64,000 bases of DNA from Formosa sediminum (GCF_007197735.1 NZ_CP041637.1:2017001-2081000), one strand, 5' to 3'; numbered from the stretch's first letter, positions 28,262 to 36,982 are shown. Program-made: numbers and translations. Notes: a model not told the origin generated them from the sequence alone.

Positions 28262-29635
28262 GTGCTTTTATCTCAATACACCAAAGAATTTAAATACAAT
28301 TGGCAACTGGCTGCTCCAGTAATGCTAGGTATGTTAGGGCATACATTTGTTAGTTTTGTAGACAATATTATGGTAGGCCAGTTAGGAACTGCAGAACTTG
28401 CTGCAGTGTCTTTAGGGAATAGTTTTATGTTTATAGCCATGTCTATAGGTATAGGATTTTCAACCGCTATTACACCTTTAATTGCCGAAGCAGATACGGC
28501 TCATGATTTTAAGTCAGGTAAATCGGCTTTTAAACACGGTTTATTTTTATGTACTTTTCTAGGGGTTTTACTATTCTTAATTCTATATTTTGCTAAACCA
28601 TTAATGTATTTAATGAAACAACCTATAGAAGTTGTAGAGTTGGCTATTCCGTATTTAGATTTAGTTGCATTTTCTCTTATTCCCCTAATTATTTTTCAAG
28701 CCTTTAAGCAATTTAGTGATGGCTTGTCTATGACAAAGTACCCGATGTATGCGACAATTATTGCGAATGTGGTAAACATTGTATTAAATTATATTTTCAT
28801 TTTTGGAAAATTTGGAGCACCTGCTTTTGGTATTGTTGGTGCAGCATATGGAACTTTAGTGTCACGATTTATTATGGTAGCTTTTATTTGGTGGGTGCTA
28901 AAAGGCAACAAGAAATCTAAAGATTACGTTACAAACATTAAATTTTTAGTGTTAGAGAATAGCATGATGAAGCGCATTTTTAATTTAGGAGCTCCTAGTG
29001 CTATGCAAATGTTCTTTGAGGTAGCTATTTTTACGTCTGCCATTTGGTTAAGTGGTTTGTTAGGTAAAAACCCTCAAGCAGCAAACCAAATTGCACTAAA
29101 TTTGTCTTCTATGACTTTTATGGTAGCAACGGGGTTAAGTGTGGCGAGTATGGTACGAGTAGGTAACCAAAAAGGGCTTCAGAATTATCACGAATTACGT
29201 CGCATTGCATTTTCATTATTTTTAATGGGAACTTTATTTGCCATTTGCTTTGCTTTAATGTTTATGGCATTACGAACAGAATTACCTAAGATATATGTAG
29301 ATTTAAACGATGTAGCCAATTTTTCAGATAACTCTGAAGTGGTACAAATTGCTTCAAATTTATTGCTCGCAGCAGCTGTGTTTCAAATTAGCGATAGTAT
29401 TCAGGTGGTTGTGTTAGGTGCTTTACGTGGACTACAAGATGTGAAGGTGCCAACTATAATAACATTTATTGCGTATTGGATTATTGGGTTTCCTATTAGT
29501 TTTTATTTTGGTAAAGCCGAGCAATTAGGAAGCTTCGGAATCTGGTTGGGACTATTGGCCGGATTAACATCTGCAGCAATTTTACTTTACATAAGGTTTA
29601 ATTATTTAACGAAACAATTAATTTTACAGAAATAA
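28262..29635 (+). CDS. MATE family efflux transporter
   Basis: A 457-residue inner-membrane protein with about twelve hydrophobic segments in two related halves, typical of NorM-type MATE exporters that expel drugs or toxic compounds in exchange for Na+ or H+. The first half contains LGMLGHTFVSFVDNIMVGQL and GTAELAAVSLGNS. The second contains GAPSAMQMFFEVAIFTSAI and MVATGLSVASMVRVGNQ. The frame stays open upstream to a GTG at 28232, but that start overlaps a promoter -7 box. I prefer GTG 28262, which gives VLLSQYTKEFKYNW, a normal MATE N-terminus. Substrate unknown. Confidence 0.92.
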   Translation: MLLSQYTKEFKYNWQLAAPVMLGMLGHTFVSFVDNIMVGQLGTAELAAVSLGNSFMFIAMSIGIGFSTAITPLIAEADTAHDFKSGKSAFKHGLFLCTFLGVLLFLILYFAKPLMYLMKQPIEVVELAIPYLDLVAFSLIPLIIFQAFKQFSDGLSMTKYPMYATIIANVVNIVLNYIFIFGKFGAPAFGIVGAAYGTLVSRFIMVAFIWWVLKGNKKSKDYVTNIKFLVLENSMMKRIFNLGAPSAMQMFFEVAIFTSAIWLSGLLGKNPQAANQIALNLSSMTFMVATGLSVASMVRVGNQKGLQNYHELRRIAFSLFLMGTLFAICFALMFMALRTELPKIYVDLNDVANFSDNSEVVQIASNLLLAAAVFQISDSIQVVVLGALRGLQDVKVPTIITFIAYWIIGFPISFYFGKAEQLGSFGIWLGLLAGLTSAAILLYIRFNYLTKQLILQK

Positions 29636-29645
29636 CTTTACAACT

Positions 29646-29873
29646 ATGGAACTTCCAAAATTTATATTAGGAGATAATACAGATTATCCAAATGCTATTT
29701 TCGTCATTCATACAGAATTTCCACGCTTTATTATCAATTTAGAAGATGATGAGGTTGAGTGGTTTGAGGATTTTGACCAAGAAGACCAGAAAGAAATAGA
29801 AATGGAAACTGAAGGATTAATTCAAAAAGCGACAGATTTTTACGATAGAGAAGTCGCGCGTTATGAAGAGTAA
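29646..29873 (+). CDS. Conserved small acidic hypothetical protein
   Basis: A 75-residue, very acidic protein (MELPKFILGDNTDYPNAIFV at the start; DLEDDEVEWFEDF-type acidic centre; helical end). I do not recognise a named domain. It is soluble, with no signal peptide. It sits between the MATE gene (10 bp upstream) and the PAP2 gene (5 bp downstream), so it is part of a three-gene run and is very likely expressed. Coding is supported by tight spacing and normal codon use. Confidence 0.78.
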   Translation: MELPKFILGDNTDYPNAIFVIHTEFPRFIINLEDDEVEWFEDFDQEDQKEIEMETEGLIQKATDFYDREVARYEE

Positions 29874-29878
29874 ATAGT

Positions 29879-30454
29879 ATGTTCGATAAATTACTGAATA
29901 CAGATAAAGAATTATTTTTATATCTTAATAACTTAGGATCCGAAACTTGGGACCCGATTTGGTTGGCTATTACACATGAATATACTTTTGCTCCTTTATA
30001 TGCCTTATTATTGTATTTAATTTATAAAAAGCGAGGTGTCCCGACCTTGGTTATTTCTTTAATTGTAATTGTGTGTATGGTAACTTTTACAGACCAAATG
30101 ACGAATGTGGTTAAGGATACTGTGCAACGTTTTAGACCGTGTAGAACTGAAGGTGTAATGGAATATATGCGCTACATTGCAGCCCGTTGTGGACGTTATG
30201 GGTTTTTCTCTGGGCACTCATCTAACACCATGGCAGCAGCTATTTTTGCAGGTTTAGTATTAAAACCATTTTATAAAAATGCCATATATTTTTTAATGTG
30301 TTGGAGCTTAATTGTAGCTTATAGCCGTGTATATGTAGGCGTGCATTATCCGTTAGATTTAGTATGTGGTCTTACTTTCGGTGCCCTTTGTGGGTTTGGT
30401 TTTTACAAGTTGTTTACATACATCGTAAAACGTCGTGGTTTAGCTACTTTTTAG
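29879..30454 (+). CDS. PAP2 family lipid phosphatase (undecaprenyl-diphosphatase-like)
   Basis: A 191-residue membrane phosphatase with about five membrane segments. The three PAP2 motifs are complete: KDTVQRFRPCR (K-x6-RP), FFSGHSSNT (PSGH-like with FSGH), and SRVYVGVHYPLDL (SR-x5-H-x3-D). Members dephosphorylate lipid pyrophosphates such as undecaprenyl diphosphate or lipid A 1-phosphate in the periplasm. The 3' end overlaps the 3' end of the opposing ArnT-like gene by 11 bp. The neighbourhood of lipid glycosylation genes fits a role in lipid carrier recycling or lipid A dephosphorylation. Confidence 0.92.
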   Translation: MFDKLLNTDKELFLYLNNLGSETWDPIWLAITHEYTFAPLYALLLYLIYKKRGVPTLVISLIVIVCMVTFTDQMTNVVKDTVQRFRPCRTEGVMEYMRYIAARCGRYGFFSGHSSNTMAAAIFAGLVLKPFYKNAIYFLMCWSLIVAYSRVYVGVHYPLDLVCGLTFGALCGFGFYKLFTYIVKRRGLATF

Positions 30455-32075
30455 TTAAAATATAGTAACTGTCTATTAATCTAGAATTGTGTTTTCTAGA
30501 TGATTTGTTTGCGATATTAATGTCATAAGTTCTTACAAAATCTACAGTATAAAAAGTACTAATATGTTGCAGTTCATCTGCTGTAAATGGTTTAGTAAGT
30601 AACCCAAAACGCTTGTCTTTAGGGAATTGAAATTTGCCATTTTCAAGGGTTATGTTTGGTAGTTTGTCTCCGTATAACCAAATCATTTCGGGCGATACAT
30701 TGTCTGTTCCATAAACATTTAATTCTGCAGCTTCTGCTTCAGGTTTTAATGTTGTGATGTCGTAATAGTGTTCAGGTATTAAAGCTTTATATAATGGTAA
30801 TGCAACAATAAATATAGATGCATAAAATATTACAGTTAAATAAAATATCGTTTTAATTGCGCGTTGTTTTAAGTAGTAAAGAATGCAAACCCCAATACTC
30901 ATTAATATAACAGATGCTACACTAAATGTAATCCAATACCCGTGTAATTGATCTTTTAAATTTAAATAGATAATAAGCGGAAACGCAATGCCTATAGCTG
31001 CTATTAATCCGAAATTAAAAAATACAGGGATAGTCTCTTTTTTATTTTTTAATGTTTTAAAATGTCGAATTAAATAATCGATATAAAACCCCGTATTAAT
31101 AGCTAATGGTATTAATACCGGCATTAAATACCTGGATTTTTTTTCAGGAATTAAGGATAGTAATACAACTGCAAATAGGGTCCAGTAAAAACTAAATCTA
31201 TAGGCTTTTAAATGTTTAACTCTCGGTTTTAAATACGGATATAATAAACTTATAAAAGCAGGAATTGTCCAAATACCACTTTGGGTAAAGAAACTCCAAT
31301 AATAATAAAATGGACGAATATTATAACTGCCCCAATTGCTAGTCTCTTTTTGAGTAATATGGGTAAAAGTTTCTGGGTCCATTACACGAACGTATATAAA
31401 CCACCATCCGCCTACGCATAGCATGAGTAATATAACACTCACTACAGAAAAAACTTTGGGTCTAAAGTTTTTAAATTTAAACGTACTTGCATAAGCCAAT
31501 ATAAAAGGTAAAAATAAAGCATATAAAGAGACAGGGCCTTTACTTAAAAAAGAAAACCCTAAAAAGAGACCTGAAAGTAGTGTGTGAGACCAAAAATTTG
31601 ATTGCTTTTGAAACAGTTGATACAGATGGTAGATTGCAACCATCATAAATCCATGTGCATAAATATCCCAAGGCGCTTCAATAGTAATCCCAACAGTATA
31701 AAACGCTGTAACTGCAATACAAGCATTTACAAAACTATGTTCTTTATCTTCTAAAAGTGATAACGACAATTTATAGACATAAATTCCCAATACCATGATC
31801 ATGAAAACGGTAGGTAATCTTAATGCATATACTTGTATACCAAATATAGAAGCCGATATAGCCGACAACCATGTAGGCAGAGGTGGTTTTTCGTAACGTG
31901 CCTCACCATTCATAGTTGTTAGTAACCAATGGTTATCTACAAGCATCTCACGAGCGGTAATAAAGTTTCTAGCTTCCATAATAGTAACTTGCATGACATG
32001 TAAATTAGGAAGCAACATCAAAGCGATTAAGGCACACAGCGCAATAATAGGATGTTTTTCAATGATTTTAATCAT
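30444..32075 (-). CDS. ArnT-like lipid-linked sugar glycosyltransferase (GT39/GT83 family)
   Basis: A 543-residue inner-membrane glycosyltransferase with a dozen or so hydrophobic segments. The N-terminal periplasmic loop has the family's acidic pair and context: VTIMEARNFITAREML and WLLTTMNGEARYEKPPLPTWL, typical of ArnT/PMT enzymes that take sugar from a polyprenyl-phosphate donor. ArnT adds aminoarabinose to lipid A; others mannosylate proteins. The donor here is unknown. It forms an operon with the LAB_N protein (8-bp overlap) and the ArnC-like GT2 upstream, the arrangement expected for making and using a polyprenyl-phosphate sugar. Confidence 0.9.
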   Translation of the reverse strand: MIKIIEKHPIIALCALIALMLLPNLHVMQVTIMEARNFITAREMLVDNHWLLTTMNGEARYEKPPLPTWLSAISASIFGIQVYALRLPTVFMIMVLGIYVYKLSLSLLEDKEHSFVNACIAVTAFYTVGITIEAPWDIYAHGFMMVAIYHLYQLFQKQSNFWSHTLLSGLFLGFSFLSKGPVSLYALFLPFILAYASTFKFKNFRPKVFSVVSVILLMLCVGGWWFIYVRVMDPETFTHITQKETSNWGSYNIRPFYYYWSFFTQSGIWTIPAFISLLYPYLKPRVKHLKAYRFSFYWTLFAVVLLSLIPEKKSRYLMPVLIPLAINTGFYIDYLIRHFKTLKNKKETIPVFFNFGLIAAIGIAFPLIIYLNLKDQLHGYWITFSVASVILMSIGVCILYYLKQRAIKTIFYLTVIFYASIFIVALPLYKALIPEHYYDITTLKPEAEAAELNVYGTDNVSPEMIWLYGDKLPNITLENGKFQFPKDKRFGLLTKPFTADELQHISTFYTVDFVRTYDINIANKSSRKHNSRLIDSYYILTKK

Positions 32076-32691
32076 GATATTTCTTTATTAGAACTAAGTT
32101 TCTGCTATAAATAATTGCCCCTAGAATATGACCAGTAAATAATACAGGATCTCTACGTAAAATGGCATAAATTAAAATGAGTATAGAACCCGCTAAGCTT
32201 AAAGCCCAAAATCCGAAAGGCAAAGTAGATTCTTTTTTCTTTTCAGAATAGATCCACTGATAAATGAAACGTAAAGTAAATACAATTTGCGAAACAATGC
32301 CTAAAATCAATAGCCATACAGGGATATTTTCGTTTTTAAATAATAAGGTGATGTCTATTTGGTTGTTATTGTAATAATAAATCACAATAAAAATAGGTAC
32401 TAAAAGTAAAAACCAGCGCATGGGTTTAGGAAATTTTGTCCATTGATTTTGAAGCTGAAGGTTTCTAATGTAAATAAAATACGTTAAACTTTGTCCTAGC
32501 ATAATAGCAAAATCCTGACGCAAATATCCATAAATAAAAAGTAAGAATGACGCCATTAAACTTAAGGTCCAAAATAGTGTTGGCGTAATTACTTTACGTT
32601 TTTTTTCAGACGTAATCCATTGCACAACTAAACGCGATGAGAATAGGATTTGAGCAATAAACCCTATAGTATATATAATCCAGTTGCTCAT
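32068..32691 (-). CDS. Membrane protein with two lipid-A-disaccharide-synthase N-terminal-like (LAB_N) repeats
   Basis: A 207-residue, six-plus-segment membrane protein made of two similar halves. Repeat 1 has IGFIAQILFSSRLVVQWITSE near residue 10 and FWTLSLMASFLLFIYGYLRQD. Repeat 2 has LGIVSQIVFTLRFIYQWIYSE near residue 130 and FWALSLAGSILILIYAILRRD. Each has the Q-W-I-x-SEKK motif of the LAB_N family (PF07578). That domain occurs alone or fused to LpxB, and beside ArnC/ArnT-like genes. It may flip or position a polyprenyl-phosphate sugar, by analogy with ArnE/F-like small transporters; that is inference. It overlaps its downstream neighbour by 8 bp and touches the upstream GT2 by one base. 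Confidence 0.85.
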   Translation of the reverse strand: MSNWIIYTIGFIAQILFSSRLVVQWITSEKKRKVITPTLFWTLSLMASFLLFIYGYLRQDFAIMLGQSLTYFIYIRNLQLQNQWTKFPKPMRWFLLLVPIFIVIYYYNNNQIDITLLFKNENIPVWLLILGIVSQIVFTLRFIYQWIYSEKKKESTLPFGFWALSLAGSILILIYAILRRDPVLFTGHILGAIIYSRNLVLIKKYHD

Positions 32692-33404
32692 TAACTACGT
32701 GCCTTAATTTCGTAGTTAATGTACTTTTTTTTCATCCATATATACGCAAAACAGTCTACTAAAGGTCCTAAAAGTCTATTCCATAATCCAAATTTAGCTT
32801 CTCCTGCTATACGTGGAAAATGCTGTACAGGAACTTGTGTAATTTTACCGTGTTGTAATAATATCATGGCAGGTAAAAAACGGTGTAACCCTTTAAACAT
32901 AGGGATACGTTTGGCATAGTCTGTTTTAATAACTTTTAATGGACACCCAGTATCGTCCATACCATCGTGTGTAAAACTTCTGCGAATTCCGTTTGCAATT
33001 TTTGAAGACATATTTTTAACAAACGAATCTTTTCTGTTAGAGCGTACACCCGTAACTAAATCGTAATTCTCAATATGTTGTAAAAGAACATTAAAATCTG
33101 AAGGTGTTGTTTGTAAATCAGAATCAATATAGCCCACTAAGGGTGTGTCTGTATAATCAAAGCCTGCTTTTATAGCTGCGCTCAATCCTCTATTTTCTTT
33201 AAAACTTATAAACTCAAAAATCTCTGAGCGTTTACAAATGGTTTCAATAATGTCCTGACTTCTATCTTTAGAGCCATCATTTACTAAAAGAATTTTGGTA
33301 CGTTTCGTAGCTGTTTGGGCATAAGCAGTAAGCTCTTGCTCGACACGCAATAAATTGTCTTCTTCATTATAAACGGGGACTATAATGGTGAATTGGTAAC
33401 TCAT
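32691..33404 (-). CDS. ArnC/DPM1-like family 2 glycosyltransferase
   Basis: A 237-residue cytoplasmic GT2 without C-terminal membrane segments. Motifs: YQFTIIVPVYNEEDNL, VNDGSKDRSQDII (GT2 Asp), GLSAAIKAGFDYTDTPLVGY, and YIDSDLQTTPSDF with the DxD-type metal site. This is the pattern of polyprenyl-phosphate mannosyl/undecaprenyl-phosphate sugar transferases. It would charge a lipid carrier for the ArnT-like enzyme downstream. It opens the three-gene operon; its promoter region (33405-33497) shows no perfect consensus box. Confidence 0.93.
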   Translation of the reverse strand: MSYQFTIIVPVYNEEDNLLRVEQELTAYAQTATKRTKILLVNDGSKDRSQDIIETICKRSEIFEFISFKENRGLSAAIKAGFDYTDTPLVGYIDSDLQTTPSDFNVLLQHIENYDLVTGVRSNRKDSFVKNMSSKIANGIRRSFTHDGMDDTGCPLKVIKTDYAKRIPMFKGLHRFLPAMILLQHGKITQVPVQHFPRIAGEAKFGLWNRLLGPLVDCFAYIWMKKKYINYEIKARS

Positions 33405-33452
33405 AGATAAAAACTTGAAAATACAAATGTATTCTTTTTTATAGAAAAGAAA

Positions 33453-33476
33453 TTTTTAACATTTAAAAATGTTAAA
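33453..33476 (-). terminator. AT-only hairpin after the DUF2911 gene
   Basis: TTTAACATT and AATGTTAAA form a 9-bp stem just downstream of the DUF2911 stop codon, followed on the minus strand by a short T-rich stretch. It has few G-C pairs, so it would be a weak terminator. Confidence 0.4.
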
Positions 33477-33497
33477 TAAACTCATTGAAATGTAATA

Positions 33498-34052
33498 CTA
33501 CTTTAAAGGAACACTAATTTTTACGTCGTCCCAAGCCATAGTAAGTGCTAAATTATCTGTAGAGTTATCAAAGGAAATTGTAAATTCTTCTACAGTATTG
33601 TTTAATTTCTCTACAGGAACTTCTAGATCTACAACATCAAAATTGGGATCTCGCATAGCTTTCATAGTTTCATCTACGCCCCATTTGTATTGTTTTTTAT
33701 TAAACATTACATGCCAAACAGAATCGTTAGGGATGGTCCATAGCGTATATTTACCTGGAGGTAAAGAATCGCTACCTATGTTCAATGTTTTGTTGGTTTT
33801 AAAAGTAGTGGCTTCGTTAGCTCCTGTTCTCCAAACTTCATTATAAGGAACCAAGCCACCAAAAATTACACGATCGCGCTTAGATGGTCTGTTATAAAAT
33901 ACTTCTAGTTTTAAATCGTTTAATTTATATTCAACTGTGTCCTTGGGACTTAAAACCTTAGTAAAAGCGCCTTTTTCAAAATATGCATAAAGAAAAACTC
34001 CTACTGCAACGAAGACGAGGAGTATCATAATCCATTTTAAAAATCTATTCAT
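33498..34052 (-). CDS. DUF2911 family membrane-anchored protein
   Basis: A 184-residue protein with an N-terminal membrane anchor (residues 8-25, WIMILLVFVAVGVFLYAYF) and an exported DUF2911 domain: VEYKLNDLKLEVFYNRPSKR, RVIFGGLVPYNEVWRTGANE, LPPGKYTLWTIP and WHVMFNKKQYKWG. The family is widespread in Bacteroidetes and has no proven function. It is a single gene divergent from the ECF sigma operon. A TATCTTTA on its strand at 34076-34083 is close to the -7 consensus. Confidence 0.9.
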   Translation of the reverse strand: MNRFLKWIMILLVFVAVGVFLYAYFEKGAFTKVLSPKDTVEYKLNDLKLEVFYNRPSKRDRVIFGGLVPYNEVWRTGANEATTFKTNKTLNIGSDSLPPGKYTLWTIPNDSVWHVMFNKKQYKWGVDETMKAMRDPNFDVVDLEVPVEKLNNTVEEFTISFDNSTDNLALTMAWDDVKISVPLK

Positions 34053-34221
34053 ATAATAATTGGTATTTAGGGGCGTAAAGATACTTTAAAAGATTTCTAA
34101 GTTAAAACAGAGGGGTTTAATTAATTCAATTTTAACAACACTAAAATTTTTTTTCGCCTTTTTTGCAACACTTAAAAAAAAGACACGTCTTTAAGATGTA
34201 CACTAACCAAAACCACAACAA

Positions 34222-34779
34222 GTGAATTCCTTTTCTATTGAAATTGTAGAAGCATGTAAGCGGAATAACCGAAAGGCACAAATGCAGTTATACAACCAGT
34301 ACTGCCAAGGGATGTATGTTGTTGCCAAGCGTTTTATTACAAATACTGCTGAAGCTGAAGATTTGGTGCAAGATGCTTTTATAAAGGCCTTTAGTAAACT
34401 GCATCAATTTAAAGGCAATGTTACTTTTGGGGCTTGGTTAAAACGTATAGTTGTGAATACTTGTATCGACGCGCTTAAATCTAAATCACCTCAGTTAGAT
34501 GTTTTAGAAGAGGTGCACCTAAAAGTGATCGATGCAGATGCTCACGACAGTTGGGTCGTTGAAGATGATGTGACTTTAGAAGACATTAAACTAGTTATTG
34601 AAACTTTGCCAGAAAAATATAAGTATGTAGTGATGTTGTTTTTAATAGAAGGCTACGATCATCAAGAAATTTCTGAAATTTTAAATATTTCTGAAGTGGC
34701 ATCACGTACACAATTATCTAGAGGAAAACAAAAATTACAAGAACTATTAAAATTGAAAACCTATGGCACAAGATATTAG
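34222..34779 (+). CDS. ECF-type RNA polymerase sigma factor
   Basis: A 185-residue sigma-70 family extracytoplasmic-function factor. Region 2 is visible in AEAEDLVQDAFIKAFSKLHQF (given as AEDLVQDAFIKAFSKLHQF) and FGAWLKRIVVNTCIDALKSK; region 4 in LPEKYKYVVMLFLIEGYDH and ISEILNISEVASRTQLSRGK. The start is GTG 34222; no ATG precedes region 2 at a suitable distance. Its 3' end overlaps the next gene by 17 bp, the hallmark of a sigma/anti-sigma pair. It probably directs transcription of its own operon in answer to an envelope signal. Confidence 0.94.
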   Translation: MNSFSIEIVEACKRNNRKAQMQLYNQYCQGMYVVAKRFITNTAEAEDLVQDAFIKAFSKLHQFKGNVTFGAWLKRIVVNTCIDALKSKSPQLDVLEEVHLKVIDADAHDSWVVEDDVTLEDIKLVIETLPEKYKYVVMLFLIEGYDHQEISEILNISEVASRTQLSRGKQKLQELLKLKTYGTRY

Positions 34780-35365
34780 AGATTTATTTAAGGCCGATAG
34801 CATTCATCAAAACGATGAAAGGTTAGCTGAAGGTCATGAAGCTCGTTTTTTGAAAAAACTAAATGAAACCTTTCCTTCAGAACCCGTGAAATCAAAATTT
34901 AATTGGTGGTCTGTAGCAGCGAGTATAGTTATTGTATTTGGGGTATGTGTTGGTGGCTATACGTTTTATAATTCTAATCAAGTTGAAGTTGAAAATACAC
35001 CTACTGTAACTTCTACCGAAGACACACCTAAATCAAAAATAAAAACATTGGGTGATCTGTCTCCCGATCTAAAAAAAGTTGAAGACTATTATTTGGCGAG
35101 TATTCATACCGAATTATCTAAAGTAGAATTAACGCCGAATAATAAAGAACTGATAGACGGTTACATTCAAAGGTTAGAAGAACTAAGCGAAGAATATAAA
35201 AAGCTATCTATAGAATTAACAGAAACAGGTCCGAGTGAGTTAACCATAAATGCTTTAATCGATAATTTAAGATTGCGATTAAATTTATTATACCGGTTAA
35301 GAGACCAATTAAAAGAATTAAAATCTGAATCTGCAGTGTATACAAGCGCGCAGAAATCTTTTTAA
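34763..35365 (+). CDS. Single-pass membrane protein, likely anti-sigma factor
   Basis: A 200-residue protein with a ~45-residue cytoplasmic N-terminus (MAQDIRDLFKADSIHQNDER), one membrane segment (about 49-66, WSVAASIVIVFGVCVGGY) and a periplasmic helical region rich in Glu/Lys/Leu (about 100-195). The overlap with the sigma gene, size and topology suggest an anti-sigma factor. It lacks the HxxxCxxC zinc motif of ZAS-type anti-sigma proteins, so the family is not confirmed. The operon continues with a secreted protein 13 bp downstream. Confidence 0.72.
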   Translation: MAQDIRDLFKADSIHQNDERLAEGHEARFLKKLNETFPSEPVKSKFNWWSVAASIVIVFGVCVGGYTFYNSNQVEVENTPTVTSTEDTPKSKIKTLGDLSPDLKKVEDYYLASIHTELSKVELTPNNKELIDGYIQRLEELSEEYKKLSIELTETGPSELTINALIDNLRLRLNLLYRLRDQLKELKSESAVYTSAQKSF

Positions 35366-35378
35366 ATACAAATTTAAG

Positions 35379-36854
35379 ATGAAACAATTATTTATAAAAA
35401 CAACATTAGCATTAATACTTTTTGGGCTGTTACCTATTACTTCTTTGGCGCAACAAAAGCGTTCTAAAGCCTTACAAACTTTAAATGTAAATAAAGATGT
35501 AACTATTAATTTAGAATCAGATTACACCCATGTTATTGTAGATACATGGAATAAAAATAGCATTGAAGTGGAAGCTTTTGTAGAAAGTGATAAACGCACT
35601 CAAGCAGACTTACAAAAGGTTTTAGAACAATGGAGTGTGAATGTAAGTGGTTCTAATAGTGATGTTAATATTACGTCTAAAGGACAACAAAATTATTGGG
35701 AAATGGATTACGAGTTTGATGTAAATTCAATTTCGGCATTACAGGAATTAGAGTTTGAGTTGGCACAATTGCCACCTGTGCCTCCAATGCCAAACATTCC
35801 AAATATTCCAAAAGTCCCTGAAATGCCTAAAATGCCAAAATTACCAGAGTTGCCAGAAGGTATAAGTAGTGTAAATTTTGATTATGAAGCTTATAAAAAA
35901 GAAGGAGAAACCTATTTAGAAAAGTGGAGTAAAGGGTATCAAAAAAAATACGGGAAGGCATTTCAAGAAAAAATGAAAGTTTGGGCAAAACAATTTAGCG
36001 ATTCAGGTTTTGGAGATTACGAGAAAGCCATGGAAGCTTGGGGAGAAAAATTTGGAGCAACTTATGGTAAAGAAATGGAAGAATGGGGGAAACAATTTGC
36101 CGAGAGTTTTGGAGAAGATTTTGGAGATAGTATGGAAGCTTGGGAGGCACAGTTAGAACAGTCTATTGAGCGACAAATGAATGCACAAGAACATGCTGAA
36201 GCGAGCCGAATGCACGCCGAAGCAGCAAGGCACAGCGCAAAGCAGGACAGAAACATACCTGATAGTAATCCTTATATAAAAAAAACAATTATTATTCGTA
36301 TGCCTAAAAAGGCAAATTTAAAAGTGAATGTAAAATATGGCGAGCTACAATTTGTGTCGCTTATCGAAAACTTAAAGGCGCAATTGGCGCATACTAAATT
36401 AACAGCAAACACTATCGATGGAAGTTTAACTTCCATCGAAGTGGCTTATGCGCCTGTGTCTATTACACATTGGAATCAAGGACAATTAATGCTAAAATAT
36501 GTAGAACAGGCTAAAATAGAAACTGTAAATCAGTTGGTGTTAAATTCAAATTCTTCTAATATACAGTTAGGGCAACTGTCTGGTAACACAATAATTAATG
36601 GGAGTTTTGGTAATTTAAAAATAGCTGAAATTACAGAAAGTTTTCAGAATCTAAATATTGTCTTAGAAAATAGCGATGCCATAATTAGCTTACCTAAAAC
36701 AGCGTATAGTTTGCAGTACAATGGTAAGCAATCTCGATTTAAACATCCTAAAAAAACAACTAGCGAAAATGTCTCGACATTTTCTACCGGAGATGTAAGT
36801 AGCAATAAATCTATAATCGTGAATGCGAAATTTAGTAAGGTGCTCATGGAGTAA
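35379..36854 (+). CDS. Secreted protein with Pro/Met-rich linker, amphipathic Trp-rich region and DUF4097-like beta domain
   Basis: A 491-residue exported protein (signal peptide about 1-25, ending SLAQQ). Residues about 30-125 and 305-491 look like the beta-strand repeats of DUF4097/adhesin-like proteins. Between them lie a Pro/Met-rich stretch (about 130-160) where MPxxP and IPxxP units alternate (for example MPNIPNIPKVPEMPKMPK), then a highly charged helical region (about 165-290) with recurring Trp-Gly/Trp-x-Lys-x-Phe units such as EAWGEKFGATYGKEM and EEWGKQFAESFGEDFG. The last gene of the ECF operon, it may be the module's target or sensor. I do not recognise the central region. Confidence 0.75.
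   Translation: MKQLFIKTTLALILFGLLPITSLAQQKRSKALQTLNVNKDVTINLESDYTHVIVDTWNKNSIEVEAFVESDKRTQADLQKVLEQWSVNVSGSNSDVNITSKGQQNYWEMDYEFDVNSISALQELEFELAQLPPVPPMPNIPNIPKVPEMPKMPKLPELPEGISSVNFDYEAYKKEGETYLEKWSKGYQKKYGKAFQEKMKVWAKQFSDSGFGDYEKAMEAWGEKFGATYGKEMEEWGKQFAESFGEDFGDSMEAWEAQLEQSIERQMNAQEHAEASRMHAEAARHSAKQDRNIPDSNPYIKKTIIIRMPKKANLKVNVKYGELQFVSLIENLKAQLAHTKLTANTIDGSLTSIEVAYAPVSITHWNQGQLMLKYVEQAKIETVNQLVLNSNSSNIQLGQLSGNTIINGSFGNLKIAEITESFQNLNIVLENSDAIISLPKTAYSLQYNGKQSRFKHPKKTTSENVSTFSTGDVSSNKSIIVNAKFSKVLME
36415..36439. repeat. Perfect 12-bp inverted repeat inside the secreted-protein gene
   Basis: TCGATGGAAGTT and AACTTCCATCGA are separated by a single T (36427). The palindrome is in frame and encodes IDGSLTSIE. 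Confidence 0.85.
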
Positions 36855-36904
36855 CTCCAATTTTATGTAAGTATTGTGTGTCCTGTTACTATAGGACTTT
36901 GTGT

Positions 36905-36936
36905 GCCGATATCCTGAATTGTAATGGATTATCGGC
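36905..36936. repeat. Inverted repeat in the DUF2971 promoter region
   Basis: GCCGATA (36905-36911) and TATCGGC (36930-36936) are perfect 7-bp arms with an 18-bp spacer. The right arm ends directly before the -7 box, so it could be an operator. Confidence 0.5.
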
Positions 36937-36944
36937 TATATTTG
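36937..36944 (+). promoter_or_regulatory. -7 element upstream of the DUF2971 gene
   Basis: TATATTTG fits TAnnTTTG and lies 38 bp before the ATG. No TTG occurs at the ideal -33 distance. Confidence 0.5.
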
Positions 36945-36982
36945 TTTTGATGTAATAAGTTGAAGTAAATATATAATTAATT

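Noticed and set aside
35769-35870. Possible collagen- or tandem-repeat DNA in the Pro/Met-rich coding region
   Set aside because: The units are irregular at DNA level (different codons and spacing), so it is a protein-level low-complexity linker, not a tandem DNA repeat.
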